Assembly: GCA_963558965.1 (NCBI GenBank)
Contig: CAUWIT010000013.1
Span: 1 to 64,000 of the forward strand
Length of the DNA stretch: 64,000 bases
From: Gallibacter sp963558965
GTDB taxonomy: Bacteria > Bacillota > Clostridia > Peptostreptococcales > Anaerovoracaceae
Reading direction: 5' to 3'
Shown: positions 18,221 to 27,290 of the stretch, piece after piece
How positions within the stretch are numbered: position 1 is the first letter of the stretch
How the letters are laid out: each line of letters opens with the position of its first letter
The notes under the pieces: generated by a model
Told to the model about the DNA's origin: nothing
Databases searched by the model: none
The model's input: the letters and a program-made list of their open reading frames with translations, nothing else
Made by a program: the position numbers and the translations under genes

Positions 18221-18388
18221 ATGAGTTTTTTAAAATTTATACTGGTAGTGCTTATTTGCGTGCCTGTCGGTTATCTACTCCTTTATTTAAACTATAAAAT
18301 AATAGACGAAGTATTAGAAAATAAGGGGAAAGCAAAAGATGAAGAAAGGCCTATTTATAACAATAGAAGGTCCAGACGGGGCAGGTAA
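18221..18388 (+). CDS. Small single-pass membrane protein upstream of tmk
   Basis: A 55-aa frame starts with MSFLKFILVVLICVPVGYLL, one membrane helix, then a charged tail ending NNRRSRRGR. AAAAGGAG lies 11 bases upstream. It ends 50 bp inside the tmk coding region in another frame, so the last 16 codons are shared with tmk and could be shaped by it. Small membrane proteins of this form are seen next to nucleotide and replication genes in Clostridia, but I do not recognise a family. Real but uncertain. Confidence 0.5.
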   Translation: MSFLKFILVVLICVPVGYLLLYLNYKIIDEVLENKGKAKDEERPIYNNRRSRRGR

Positions 18389-18989
18389 ATCTACTCAGAT
18401 TGAGTATATAAAAAATTATTTAAAAGAAAAAAATCTTCAGGCTATATTTACCAGAGAGCCGGGAGGTACAAATATAAGCGAAAAAATTAGAGAGATTATT
18501 CTCGATAAAAATAATACTGAGATGGGCTATATGACTGAAGCTCTTCTTTATGCGGCTTCAAGAGCTCAACTAGTTGAAGAGGTTATTGTACCTGCCTTAA
18601 ATGAAGGTAAAATAGTAATTTGTGATAGATTTGTTGATTCGAGTATTGCATACCAAGGTTTTGGAAGAGACCTTGGTAAATGTGTTGAGCAAATTAACAG
18701 TTTTGCTGTTGCTGGCAATATGCCGGATTTAACTCTTTTACTTACAGTTGATAGTGAAAAGGGAATTGGGCGTATAGAAGCTTGCAGCGATAGTAAGCGT
18801 GGTGAAAAAGATAGACTCGAAAGAGAGAACATGACATTCCACCAGCGTGTACTTGAAGGGTATATAGCTCTTAAAAATATGTATCCTGAGAGGATTAGGG
18901 CTATTGATGCTAGTCAGTCGATTGAGGCTGTTAGCAGGGACATAAAGGTTCAATTAGATAATTTGTTTAGGGAATATTATGGCGTATAG
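18339..18989 (+). CDS. tmk: Thymidylate kinase
   Basis: Tmk phosphorylates dTMP to dTDP for DNA synthesis. The 216-aa protein has the P-loop EGPDGAGKST, the DR(Y/F) motif in ICDRFVDSSIAYQG, TREPGGT and the LID region around SKRGEKDRLE. Length is typical. The 3' end overlaps holB by 11 bp, the usual tmk-holB-ricT-trmN order of Firmicutes. GGGGAAAG precedes the ATG. Confidence 0.97.
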   Translation: MKKGLFITIEGPDGAGKSTQIEYIKNYLKEKNLQAIFTREPGGTNISEKIREIILDKNNTEMGYMTEALLYAASRAQLVEEVIVPALNEGKIVICDRFVDSSIAYQGFGRDLGKCVEQINSFAVAGNMPDLTLLLTVDSEKGIGRIEACSDSKRGEKDRLERENMTFHQRVLEGYIALKNMYPERIRAIDASQSIEAVSRDIKVQLDNLFREYYGV

Positions 18990-19782
18990 TTTTGAAAATA
19001 ATATAAAAAAAGGAACTTTGCATCATGCATTTATTATAGAAGGTTCCCACAGTGTCGATAAGCTTGCTTACACTAAAAATATTGCAAAGCAAATTTTATG
19101 TAAGGAAGATGTGGGTGTAGGTTGCGGACGATGTGTAACTTGTAGAAAAATTGATGATGACAATTACATGGATTTGTATGTAATTGAAAAGACACAAGAA
19201 AAGGGCAGAAGTGTAAAGAGTGTTAAGGATAAACAAATAATAAAACTTCAGGAGCGTCTTTTAAGAAGTCCTTATGAAGGAGATAGAAATATAGCGATTA
19301 TCTGCGATGCAGATACTATGAGTATTAAGGCTTTTAACAGATTGCTAAAAACTATTGAAGAGCCTCCAGTAGGTACGGTTATATTTTTGTTGTCCGAAAA
19401 CATTAAAAATTTGCCCCAGACTATTAGATCCAGATGTATACATGTTAGGATAAACGAAAGCCAGATACCATATGATATGGTAAAAGAGAGAGATAAGGCT
19501 GAAAAACTTATAATGATGATACTAGATGGGGATTATTTTTTCAATGAAAAACAAGTGGTTGAGTCTTATGGCAAAGACCGAGAAAAAGCTTATGTGCTTT
19601 TAGATGCTATGGAAATAATATACAGAGAAATACTTTTTGGCAATCACGAAGAATACAGAAGATTTACAAAGGATTATATATTTAAAGCTGTTAAATATAT
19701 TGAAGAGGCGAGATTGGAAATCCAACAAAATGTAAATGTGCAATATGCATTGAAGAAGATGATACTTAATATTGGAGGATAG
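18979..19782 (+). CDS. holB: DNA polymerase III delta' subunit
   Basis: HolB is a clamp-loader subunit. The 267-aa product shows HHAFIIEGSHSVDKLAYTKNIA in place of a working P-loop, the zinc cysteines CGRCVTCRKI, IICDADTMSIKAFNRLLKTIEEPP, and an LPQTIRSRC arginine-finger motif. It is shorter than many delta' proteins (about 310-330 aa), mostly in the C-terminal collar domain. It overlaps tmk and is followed 5 bp later by ricT. Confidence 0.92.
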   Translation: MAYSFENNIKKGTLHHAFIIEGSHSVDKLAYTKNIAKQILCKEDVGVGCGRCVTCRKIDDDNYMDLYVIEKTQEKGRSVKSVKDKQIIKLQERLLRSPYEGDRNIAIICDADTMSIKAFNRLLKTIEEPPVGTVIFLLSENIKNLPQTIRSRCIHVRINESQIPYDMVKERDKAEKLIMMILDGDYFFNEKQVVESYGKDREKAYVLLDAMEIIYREILFGNHEEYRRFTKDYIFKAVKYIEEARLEIQQNVNVQYALKKMILNIGG

Positions 19783-19787
19783 CGATT

Positions 19788-20684
19788 ATGATTAACGTCG
19801 TAGGCGTAAAATTTAAACATGCTGGTAAGATATATTATTTTGATCCGGCAGGCATAAATGTTGAGCTAGGTGACCATGTTATAGTTGAGACTGCAAGGGG
19901 ATTGGAGTTTGGTACAGTTGCCCTTGAAGAAGAAAAAGTGGATAAGCATAAAATTATCACACCTTTAAAACCTATAATTAGAGTTGCCAATGAAGCTGAT
20001 ATAAAAGCGAATGAAGAAAATCAAAAGAAAAAAGCTGAAGCTATGAGACTTTGTCAAGAAAAAGTAGATAAGCACAATCTTGATATGAAACTTATCGATG
20101 TGGAGTACACATTTGATAACAACAAGGTCGTGTTCTATTTTACTGCTGATGGCAGAGTTGACTTTAGAGAGCTTGTTAAGGATTTGGCTAGCGTATTTAA
20201 AATGCGTATTGAACTTCGTCAAATCGGAGTAAGAGATGAAGCTAAAATGCTTGGAGGCATAGGTAATTGTGGTAGAAGCCTATGTTGTCACCAGTGGCTT
20301 TCAGAGTTTCAGCCGGTTTCAATTAAGATGGCTAAAACACAGGGGTTATCTTTAAATCCTACAAAGATTTCAGGAATTTGCGGTAGACTTATGTGTTGTT
20401 TAAAATATGAAAATGACACTTATGTTGAAGCTAAAAAAGGTATGCCTGATCCAGGAGAAAAGATTAAGACTCCAGGTGGACTTGCAATAGTTACTGAAGT
20501 TGCTGTCCTTGAAAATCAAATTAAGGTTAAGTTGATTGAAGAGGAAAAAGGTGATGATATCAAACTTGCAGGTGAGATATTTACTTACAAAAAGGAAGAA
20601 ATAAAAAGATTTAACAAAAACAAGAAGCAACCTAAGGTGGAGGAAGAAATTCCAGAAGAAGTAAAAGCACTTTTAAAAGACTAG
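19788..20684 (+). CDS. ricT: PSP1-domain protein RicT (YaaT)
   Basis: In Bacillus, RicT (YaaT) works with RicA and RicF in a complex carrying iron-sulfur clusters that promotes RNase Y-dependent RNA maturation. This 298-aa protein has the PSP1 C-terminal domain with the key cysteines in GGIGNCGRSLCCHQWL and GICGRLMCCLKYE. The C-terminal Lys/Glu-rich tail is variable in the family. GGAGG lies before the ATG. It belongs to the tmk-holB-ricT block. Whether RicA and RicF exist here is not visible. Confidence 0.92.
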   Translation: MINVVGVKFKHAGKIYYFDPAGINVELGDHVIVETARGLEFGTVALEEEKVDKHKIITPLKPIIRVANEADIKANEENQKKKAEAMRLCQEKVDKHNLDMKLIDVEYTFDNNKVVFYFTADGRVDFRELVKDLASVFKMRIELRQIGVRDEAKMLGGIGNCGRSLCCHQWLSEFQPVSIKMAKTQGLSLNPTKISGICGRLMCCLKYENDTYVEAKKGMPDPGEKIKTPGGLAIVTEVAVLENQIKVKLIEEEKGDDIKLAGEIFTYKKEEIKRFNKNKKQPKVEEEIPEEVKALLKD

Positions 20685-20695
20685 GTTGTGTAAAT

Positions 20696-20701
20696 TATAA
20701 T
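20696..20701 (+). promoter_or_regulatory. TATAAT at leaderless distance before trmN6
   Basis: TATAAT ends 5 bp before the trmN6 ATG at 20707, so transcription would begin at or next to the A of the start codon. The -35 (TTAAAA at 20673-20678, spacer 17) is weak. No Shine-Dalgarno sequence is present before this ATG. A leaderless transcript is possible. Confidence 0.4.
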
Positions 20702-20706
20702 ATACT

Positions 20707-21447
20707 ATGAAAAAAGAAATAAAATCAGAGTTAAGAACCGATGAAATCGGATTTGGCAATTTAAAATTAACACAAGCTGTTGATGAATTTTGTTATGGAG
20801 TTGACGCTGTTATTTTAGCTGATTTTGCATCTAAAATTTCTAAGACAAAAGGTCTTGTATTTGATTTTGGTACAGGGACGGGAGTTATCCCACTTATTAT
20901 TTCTCATAAATTAAAAAATTGCAAAATAGTAGGCGTGGAACTTCAAGAAAAATCAGCTAAATTAGCAAAAGCAAATGTAAGGGAAAATGGACTTGAAGAC
21001 CGTATAACAATTTTAAATAGCAATATTTTGGATATAGATAGCAAGTACTATTCAATGGTTGATGTGGTTGTATCAAACCCGCCATATATGGCTAAAAATG
21101 GGGCTTTGCAAAATTTAAATGATGCAAAATCAATAGCTAGACACGAGACGGCAGCTGACTTGGAACAATTTTTTATGATGGCAGCAAAGCTATTAAAAGA
21201 TCGTGGACAATTGTTTATGGTTCACAGACCTTCGAGACTTGTTGATTTGTTAGCATATGGAAGGAAATATAAGCTAGAAGCTAAAACTATGCAGATGGTT
21301 GCTCCTAAAAATGGCGCAATTCCCAATATAGTTTTACTTCACTTTGTGAAAAATGGAGGCAAGGAATTAAAAATCCTTAAACCCTTAGACGTTCACAAAG
21401 AAGACGGAGATTATACAGATGAAATTTTAGAAATCTACGAAAAATAA
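20707..21447 (+). CDS. trmN6: tRNA1(Val) (adenine37-N6)-methyltransferase-like protein
   Basis: The 246-aa product is a class I SAM-dependent methyltransferase of the YfiC/TrmN6 type. The SAM loop is VFDFGTGTGVIPLII and the adenine-N6 catalytic motif is SNPPYM, preceded by DVVV. The start FCYGVDAVILADF matches the family. It sits in the tmk-holB-ricT block where this enzyme is often found. No ribosome site precedes the ATG, but a TATAAT does, so translation may be leaderless or coupled from ricT 22 bp upstream. Specificity for tRNA-Val A37 is inferred from the E. coli enzyme. Confidence 0.88.
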   Translation: MKKEIKSELRTDEIGFGNLKLTQAVDEFCYGVDAVILADFASKISKTKGLVFDFGTGTGVIPLIISHKLKNCKIVGVELQEKSAKLAKANVRENGLEDRITILNSNILDIDSKYYSMVDVVVSNPPYMAKNGALQNLNDAKSIARHETAADLEQFFMMAAKLLKDRGQLFMVHRPSRLVDLLAYGRKYKLEAKTMQMVAPKNGAIPNIVLLHFVKNGGKELKILKPLDVHKEDGDYTDEILEIYEK

Positions 21448-21469
21448 TCTATAAAATTTGAAAAAAATG

Positions 21470-21498
21470 TTGAATATTTCCAATTTTTAATAGATAAT
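21470..21498 (+). promoter_or_regulatory. Sigma-A promoter of the coiled-coil membrane protein gene
   Basis: TTGAAT (21470-21475), 17-bp spacer, GATAAT (21493-21498), 29 bp before the start codon. Confidence 0.7.
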
Positions 21499-21527
21499 AT
21501 TTATATAACAAGTGGGAGGTAATACAA

Positions 21528-21863
21528 ATGGTTTTCACTTTATCTGTAAAAGATTTAGGCATTGCTTTAGTGATTATAGCAGCTATAATTTGTTTAGTAT
21601 TTTTAGCTAAAGTATTTAAAAGACTAATTGTAACTGTTGAAAAAAGCAATGAAATTTTAGATGACGTTAAATCTATGACAGAAATAGCAGAGAGAAGAAG
21701 CAGAGATTTAGACAACATGGTAGGCAATATTACAGACTCTGTTGAGGGCATTACAGAAGCTATTAAAGGCAATGAAACTATAATTAAACAGCTAAGCGCA
21801 ATCGCAAGTGCTGTTAGTTCTATTGCAGGTATTTTTAATAGCAGAAAAAATGGAAACAACTAG
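21528..21863 (+). CDS. Membrane-anchored coiled-coil protein (DUF948-like)
   Basis: The 111-aa protein has one N-terminal membrane helix (about 10-30, GIALVIIAAIICLVFLAKV) and a heptad-like helical tail with EKSNEILDDVKSM and AIKGNETIIKQLSAIASAV. The layout is that of DUF948-type general stress proteins, which have unknown function. GGGAGG precedes the ATG. It has its own promoter and is followed by abrB-like and murA genes. Confidence 0.65.
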   Translation: MVFTLSVKDLGIALVIIAAIICLVFLAKVFKRLIVTVEKSNEILDDVKSMTEIAERRSRDLDNMVGNITDSVEGITEAIKGNETIIKQLSAIASAVSSIAGIFNSRKNGNN

Positions 21864-21909
21864 TTATTAAAGGTATAAATCTAAATATAGATTGAGAAGG
21901 GAGATTAGT

Positions 21910-22152
21910 ATGAAAGCTACAGGAATTGTAAGAAAAGTTGATGAGTTAGGAAGAATTGTTTTACCAATCGAATTGAGAAGAACATTGAATATTGAAATAA
22001 AAGACCCAGTTGAAATTTTTGTTGAAGGGGATTTTATCTTGCTAAAAAAATATGAGCCAGCTTGTGTATTTTGTGGCAATGCAAAGGATGTTGAGACATT
22101 TAATGGCAAAAATATTTGTAAAAACTGTCTTGACGAAATAAAAAAATTATAG
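21910..22152 (+). CDS. AbrB/SpoVT-family transcription factor with C-terminal zinc ribbon
   Basis: The 80-aa protein starts MKATGIVRKVDELGRIVLP, the swapped-hairpin AbrB DNA-binding fold that controls transition-state genes in Firmicutes. After it come two CxxC pairs, CVFCG and CKNC, which can bind a zinc ion; AbrB itself lacks them, but many clostridial AbrB-like regulators have them. I chose the ATG at 21910 because AGAAGGGAG lies 6 bases upstream; an in-frame start 6 codons earlier has no support. It lies 15 bp before murA. Confidence 0.88.
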   Translation: MKATGIVRKVDELGRIVLPIELRRTLNIEIKDPVEIFVEGDFILLKKYEPACVFCGNAKDVETFNGKNICKNCLDEIKKL

Positions 22153-22167
22153 TCTTTGGAGGATAAA

Positions 22168-23433
22168 ATGGCAAAATTTTTAGTCGAAAACAGCGGTCCT
22201 TTACGAGGTGAAGTTACAATAAGTGGTGCAAAAAACTCTGTACTACCTATTTTAGCTGCAACGCTTCTATCAAAGGAAGACTGCGAAATAGTAGATGTAC
22301 CTGATTTAAAGGACGTTTCTATTTTATGCAGTTTGCTAGCTTCACTAGGTGTAAAAGTAGATAAAAAAATTGAAGAAAATCGTGTTACTGTAAATGCAGA
22401 ACAAATATTGATAAATCATGCTCCAGAAGAGTTAGTTAAAATGATGAGAGCCTCTATTTTAGTTATGGGCCCTTTACTAGCTAGAACTGGTAAAGCCGTA
22501 ATTAATTTACCTGGCGGATGCGCTATTGGCGAAAGACCAGTAGAACTTCATTTTAAAGGTTTCAAAGCTATGGGAGCTAAAATTGAAATTTCTGATGATG
22601 GTGTTGTAGTTGCAGAAGCAGATAAGTTGGTAGGTGCAAATATATATTTGGATTTCCCAAGTGTAGGAGCAACTGAAAATATAATGTCTGCGGCAGCATT
22701 AGCTGAGGGTACAACTATAATTGAAAATGCTGCGCAAGAACCTGAAATCGTAGATTTGGCTAATTTTATTAACCAGATGGGCGGTCGCATTAAAGGTGCA
22801 GGTACAGACACTATTAAAATTGAAGGCGTAGAAAGCTTACATGGTTGTGTACATGGAGTTATCCCAGATAGAATTGAAGCAGGAACATTTATGATTGCTG
22901 CTGCGATTACAAGGGGAAGTATTTTAATTAAAAATATTGTACCAGATCACGTTAAGCCTATAATTGCAAAATTAAAAGAATGTGGTGTAGATATCACTAT
23001 GACAGATGAAGGTATGGTTGTACGTGGAGATGTAAATCCACTTATCAGCACAGATATTAAAACATTGCCATATCCAGGATTCCCAACTGATATTCAGTCA
23101 CCATTTATGGCATTTTTAACTACTGTTCAAGGCAAGAGCATAGTTATAGAAACTGTATTTGAAAACAGATATATGCATGTACTTGAGCTAAATAGCATGG
23201 GTGCACGTATTAAAACAGAAGGCAAATGTGCTATTATTGAAGGAAATAAAAAGCTTCACGGTGCAGAGGTAAGTGCTACAGATTTGAGAGCAGGAGCTGC
23301 TTTAGTTCTTGCTGGTTTTGTTGCAGAAGGCGAAACTCTAGTATCTGATATTTACCATATCGAAAGAGGCTATGAAAAATTTATTGAAAAATTTGCGGCT
23401 TTAGGTGGCAAAATAACAAGAATAGAAGACTAA
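22168..23433 (+). CDS. murA: UDP-N-acetylglucosamine 1-carboxyvinyltransferase
   Basis: MurA moves enolpyruvate from PEP to UDP-GlcNAc, the first committed step of peptidoglycan synthesis and the target of fosfomycin. The 421-aa protein has the catalytic Cys118 in LPGGCAIGERPVELH, GAKNSVLPILAATLL near the start and PGFPTDIQSPFMA. Cys (not Asp) at this place predicts fosfomycin sensitivity of this enzyme. The ATG at 22168 has TTTGGAGG 5 bases before it. Firmicutes often carry two MurA paralogues; only one is seen here. Confidence 0.97.
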   Translation: MAKFLVENSGPLRGEVTISGAKNSVLPILAATLLSKEDCEIVDVPDLKDVSILCSLLASLGVKVDKKIEENRVTVNAEQILINHAPEELVKMMRASILVMGPLLARTGKAVINLPGGCAIGERPVELHFKGFKAMGAKIEISDDGVVVAEADKLVGANIYLDFPSVGATENIMSAAALAEGTTIIENAAQEPEIVDLANFINQMGGRIKGAGTDTIKIEGVESLHGCVHGVIPDRIEAGTFMIAAAITRGSILIKNIVPDHVKPIIAKLKECGVDITMTDEGMVVRGDVNPLISTDIKTLPYPGFPTDIQSPFMAFLTTVQGKSIVIETVFENRYMHVLELNSMGARIKTEGKCAIIEGNKKLHGAEVSATDLRAGAALVLAGFVAEGETLVSDIYHIERGYEKFIEKFAALGGKITRIED

Positions 23434-23449
23434 TTAAAAGTCCTATTAC

Positions 23450-23487
23450 AAGAGAGATATGTCCGTATAAGGTGGTCTCTCTTTTTT
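23450..23487 (+). terminator. Intrinsic terminator of murA
   Basis: AAGAGAGA / TCTCTCTT stem with a loop of 18 nt and a T run, 16 bp after the murA stop codon. Confidence 0.9.
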
Positions 23488-23537
23488 CGGTATAAAGATA
23501 TTTCACAAGTATTGCTTATTTAGGAAAGGAAAAAAGG

Positions 23538-25490
23538 ATGAATAAGTTAAAATTTTTGCAGCTACTTGCGAAAAAATATCCAAATAGAAGAGCGGCTTCG
23601 GCTGAGATAATCAACTTAAACGCTATATTATCATTGCCAAAGGGTACAGAATATTATCTAAGTGACCTACATGGCGAATACGAAGCCTTTAGACATATGA
23701 TACAAAGTGCTTCAGGCGTTATTAAAATGAAAATCAACGAAATCTTTATAGGCGAGTTAAGCGGCAAGGAAAGATACCACTTAGCAGCTTTGATTTACAA
23801 TGCGGAAGCTGAAATAAAGAGAATCAAACTTGATCCAACTATAGATTTTAAACAGTGGTGCAAAGATAATATATTAAGATTGATTATCGTTTGTAAGGCT
23901 GTATCAACAAAATATACTAGATCTAAAGTTAGAAAAAGACTGCCAAAATACTGGGCTTACAGTATGGACGAATTGCTTCACGCTGACGATGAGTCAAATA
24001 AAAGCGCATACTACGACAAGATTATCGATAGTATTATTGAAACAGGAATGGCAGAGATTTATATCACACAGCTTGCTGAAGCTATAACTATTCTTTGTGT
24101 AGACAGATTGCATATTATCGGCGATATATGGGATAGAGGAGCTCATCCAGACTATATTATGGACTATCTTATGCAATACGATGATGTAGATTTTCAGTGG
24201 GGTAACCACGATATTGTATGGATGGGAGCGGCAGCAGGTAGCTGGGCTTGTACAGCAAATATCTTGCGTATGAATATTAGTTACAATAATTTTGATATGC
24301 TTGAAATTGGATATGGTATTAACCTTAGACCACTTACATCTTTTGCAACTAAAACATATGGTGATGATCCTTGCACAGCATTTATGCCTAAGATACTAGA
24401 AGAAAACGAATTTGACCAAGTATCAAAAGAAACAGCAGCTCGTATGCACAAGGCTATTGCGATTATGCAGTTTAAAATAGAAGGCCAGCGTATTATGGCA
24501 AATCCCGAATTTGAACTTGAAAACAGGTTACTTTTAGATAAGATTGACTTCGAAAAAGGAACTATTGAGATCAAAGGAGAGACATTCCCACTTAAAGATA
24601 CAAACCTCCCAACTGTTGATCCAAACAATCCATATGAGCTAACTAGCGAAGAAAAGAGAGTTATGGAAAACTTGCAGGCTTCAATTTTAAGAAGTGATAA
24701 ATTGCAGGATCATATTAAATTTTTATTCTCTCATGGTGGCTTGTACAAGGTTATGAATGACAAGTTGATGTTCCACGGCTGCATACCTTTAGATGAAGAT
24801 GGTAACTATGCAAAGTGCACATTACATGGTCACAGCTACAGCGGCAAGGCTTTGTTCGATTATATAGATCGTGAAGTTAGAAGAGAATATTTCAGTCACG
24901 ACGAAGAGTGCGAAGATGGTACAAATGGTGATATTATGTGGTATCTGTGGCTTGGACCTAAGTCTCCATTGTTTGGTAAAGACCAGATGACTACATTTGA
25001 AAGACTGTTTATTGAAGACAAACGCACTCACAAGGAAAATACAGTTGGATACTACACTCGTAGAGATGACAAAGAATTTTGTGAGGGTATCTTAAGAGAG
25101 TTTGGCATCGATCCAGAAAAAGGTCATATTTTGAACGGACATGTACCTGTAAAAATTAAAGATGGGGAAAGTCCAATTAAGGGTGACGGCAAACTATTTG
25201 TAATAGACGGCGGTATTTCAAAGGCTTATCAGAAAAAGACAGGTATCGCTGGATATACATTTATTTACAATTCATGGATAATGGCTTTGGCTGAACATAA
25301 ACCGTATATGCCTCTTCAACCAGATGGCAGTCAAGAATTTTACGCTCCAAGAGTGTTTATCGTTGAAGAACTTGACAAGCGTGTTATGGTTCGTGACACT
25401 GACCAGGCAGCTGGACTTAAGGAGCAGATAGACGAGCTAAAGGAACTAATCGAAGCATACAGAAGAGGATTTATAAAGGAAGTATATTAA
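23538..25490 (+). CDS. fbp: Fructose-1,6-bisphosphatase, class III
   Basis: Class III FBPases are the gluconeogenic phosphatases of Firmicutes, unrelated to the class I enzyme and built on a calcineurin-like metal centre. The 650-aa length is typical. Metal motifs are SDLHGEYEAFRHM, GDIWDRGAHPDYIM, WGNHDIVWMGAAAGS and LHGHSYSGKALFDY, and NGHVPVK near the end. AGGAAAGG precedes the ATG. The next gene starts 3 bp after the stop codon. Confidence 0.97.
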   Translation: MNKLKFLQLLAKKYPNRRAASAEIINLNAILSLPKGTEYYLSDLHGEYEAFRHMIQSASGVIKMKINEIFIGELSGKERYHLAALIYNAEAEIKRIKLDPTIDFKQWCKDNILRLIIVCKAVSTKYTRSKVRKRLPKYWAYSMDELLHADDESNKSAYYDKIIDSIIETGMAEIYITQLAEAITILCVDRLHIIGDIWDRGAHPDYIMDYLMQYDDVDFQWGNHDIVWMGAAAGSWACTANILRMNISYNNFDMLEIGYGINLRPLTSFATKTYGDDPCTAFMPKILEENEFDQVSKETAARMHKAIAIMQFKIEGQRIMANPEFELENRLLLDKIDFEKGTIEIKGETFPLKDTNLPTVDPNNPYELTSEEKRVMENLQASILRSDKLQDHIKFLFSHGGLYKVMNDKLMFHGCIPLDEDGNYAKCTLHGHSYSGKALFDYIDREVRREYFSHDEECEDGTNGDIMWYLWLGPKSPLFGKDQMTTFERLFIEDKRTHKENTVGYYTRRDDKEFCEGILREFGIDPEKGHILNGHVPVKIKDGESPIKGDGKLFVIDGGISKAYQKKTGIAGYTFIYNSWIMALAEHKPYMPLQPDGSQEFYAPRVFIVEELDKRVMVRDTDQAAGLKEQIDELKELIEAYRRGFIKEVY

Positions 25491-25493
25491 GTT

Positions 25494-26069
25494 TTGTCAA
25501 ATATATCTAAGATAGTAAAATCTATAGACGATTTAAGAAAAAATAAAGAAGTAGTAGTAGTTGCAATTGATGGGAGAGCAGCATCAGGTAAAACTACTGC
25601 TGCTTTTGATGTTTCAAATAGGCTAGAAGATAAGGCAGCAGTTGTACATATGGACCATTTCTTTTTGCCATTTGAACTTAGAACAGCTAAAAGGTTTGAA
25701 ACACCAGGGAGCAACTTTCACTACGAACGATTTAAAGAAGAAGTACTGCCATTCCTGCATAGTGGTAAGTCATTTGATTATGGGAAATTCGATTGTAAGA
25801 TAATGGACTACGCTTAGAATATTAAAATTAGAGAGTATGATGTCATAATTGTGGAAGGTGCGTACAGCCTGCATCCTATTTTAGGAGATTATGCTGATTT
25901 AAAAATATTTTTAGATGTGGATGCAGAGGAGCAGATGAGACGTATTGAAAAACGAAATGGCGTGGAAAATGCAAAAACTTTTAAAGAAAGATGGATACCA
26001 TTGGAAGAAGAATACTTTAAGCACTATGGTATTAGAGAAAAAGCCCATATGATTTTAAGTCAAAACTAG
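25494..26069 (+). pseudogene. Uridine-kinase-like P-loop kinase interrupted by an in-frame TAG
   Basis: From a TTG start at 25494 the frame encodes a P-loop kinase: VVAIDGRAASGKTT, VHMDHFFLP and FDCKIMDYA. A TAG stop at 25815-25817 interrupts it, and the same frame continues with IIVEGAYSLHP, LKIFLDVDAEEQMRRI and a final IREKAHMILSQN at 26069. Joined, the 191 residues match the normal length and motif order of uridine-kinase-like proteins. One base change explains the defect. TAG is used as a real stop elsewhere (for example holB), so recoding is unlikely. Uridine or another nucleoside is the presumed substrate of the parent gene. Confidence 0.8.
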
Positions 26070-26080
26070 ATAAGAAGTAT

Positions 26081-26136
26081 AAAAAAAAGAGCTATATGCA
26101 TGGAAAATCAATAAGCATAGTAGCTCTTATATTTTT
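26081..26136. terminator. Bidirectional terminator
   Basis: AAGAGCTA / TAGCTCTT stem extended by TATGC / GCATA, with an A8 run on the left and T-rich bases on the right. It separates the kinase pseudogene from the converging AKR operon. Confidence 0.85.
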
Positions 26137-26140
26137 ATGT

Positions 26141-27265
26141 TTATGACTGCTGCTCAAAACGAGCAGCAACATCTTTTAGATAGTCCACAATCGGTAAGTG
26201 CTGTGGGCAACTTTGCTCACATTGACGACACTGAATACAATCAGATGCCTTGCCGTGAGTCATAGCAGTATTTTCATAATACATTTCCTGAGTGGAAAAA
26301 TTCTTATTTAAAGCCTGTTTATCTGCATTGTACAAAGAAAAATACTTTGGAATAGGTATGTTTTTAGGACAACCATCAACGCAGTATTGGCAAGCAGTAC
26401 AAGGTATAGCAATACTTTTGCTTATAATATCAACAACTTTATCTATAACTTTAAATTCATCATCGCTTAAAGGTTTAAAATCACTCATATATGAAGTGTT
26501 ATCCTCAAGCTGCTCTAGAGATGACATACCGCTTAAAACCATCATTATACCTTCGTGACTAGCAGCAAAACGAACAGCCCAAGATGCAATAGACATATCT
26601 GGATTTGCTTCCTTTAAAACATCAACAGCTTCCTGAGGTATTTCAACTAAAGATCCCCCTTTAATAGGTTCCATAATAATTACAGGTTTGTTGTGTTTGC
26701 GGCAAACTTCATAACATTTGCGAGACTGTATGCTCTCATTGTTCCAATCTATATAATTTAACTGTATTTGCACAAATTCCATTTCGGGATGAGCAGTTAA
26801 AATTTCATCTAAAAGCTCTGGAGAGTCGTGGAAAGAGAAACCGATATGTTTAACTTTTCCTTGCTCCTTAAGTTTAGATACAAATTCAAATGACTTAAAA
26901 CCCTTAGCCATATCGTAATGCTCAACACCTAAATTATGAAGCAAATAATAATCAAAGTAATCAACCCCGCATTTTTCAAGTTGCTCATCGAAAATACGCT
27001 GATTGTCCTCTTCACATTTTAAAAACATAACAGGTAGTTTAGTAGTTAGAGTATAGCTATCGCGAGGATGTCTATCAACTAAAACCTCTTTAGTAATTTT
27101 TTCACTTTTAAAAGAATGGTACATATAGGCAGTATCAAAATATGTGAATCCTCTTTCTAGGAATGTATCTACCATTTTGCATACTTGTTCTTTATCTACA
27201 GACTTTGGTTTGTCAGGCTCCAAAAGAGGCATACGCATAAGTCCAAATCCAAGTTTTTTAGTCAT
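26141..27265 (-). CDS. Aldo/keto reductase with C-terminal 2[4Fe-4S]-type cysteines
   Basis: The 374-aa product has an AKR barrel with the active Asp-Tyr (TYFDTAYMYHSF), the Lys region (TTKLPV) and HNLGVEHYDMAKGF, followed by a ferredoxin-like end with CTACQYCVDGCP and CIQCRQCEQSCP, eight cysteines for two clusters. Such proteins are common in anaerobes; the substrate is not known. I took the ATG at 27265 because GGAG lies 9 bases upstream; two earlier in-frame ATGs are too close to it. It is the last gene of a minus-strand set after LysR and dtd. Confidence 0.9.
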   Translation of the reverse strand: MTKKLGFGLMRMPLLEPDKPKSVDKEQVCKMVDTFLERGFTYFDTAYMYHSFKSEKITKEVLVDRHPRDSYTLTTKLPVMFLKCEEDNQRIFDEQLEKCGVDYFDYYLLHNLGVEHYDMAKGFKSFEFVSKLKEQGKVKHIGFSFHDSPELLDEILTAHPEMEFVQIQLNYIDWNNESIQSRKCYEVCRKHNKPVIIMEPIKGGSLVEIPQEAVDVLKEANPDMSIASWAVRFAASHEGIMMVLSGMSSLEQLEDNTSYMSDFKPLSDDEFKVIDKVVDIISKSIAIPCTACQYCVDGCPKNIPIPKYFSLYNADKQALNKNFSTQEMYYENTAMTHGKASDCIQCRQCEQSCPQHLPIVDYLKDVAARFEQQS

Positions 27266-27290
27266 AATCATCATCTCCAAATTTTAAAAG

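Noticed and set aside
25815..25817. Recoding of TAG as an amino acid to rescue the kinase
   Set aside because: TAG ends other genes in the window (for example holB and ricT), and no pyrrolysine or suppressor gene is seen.
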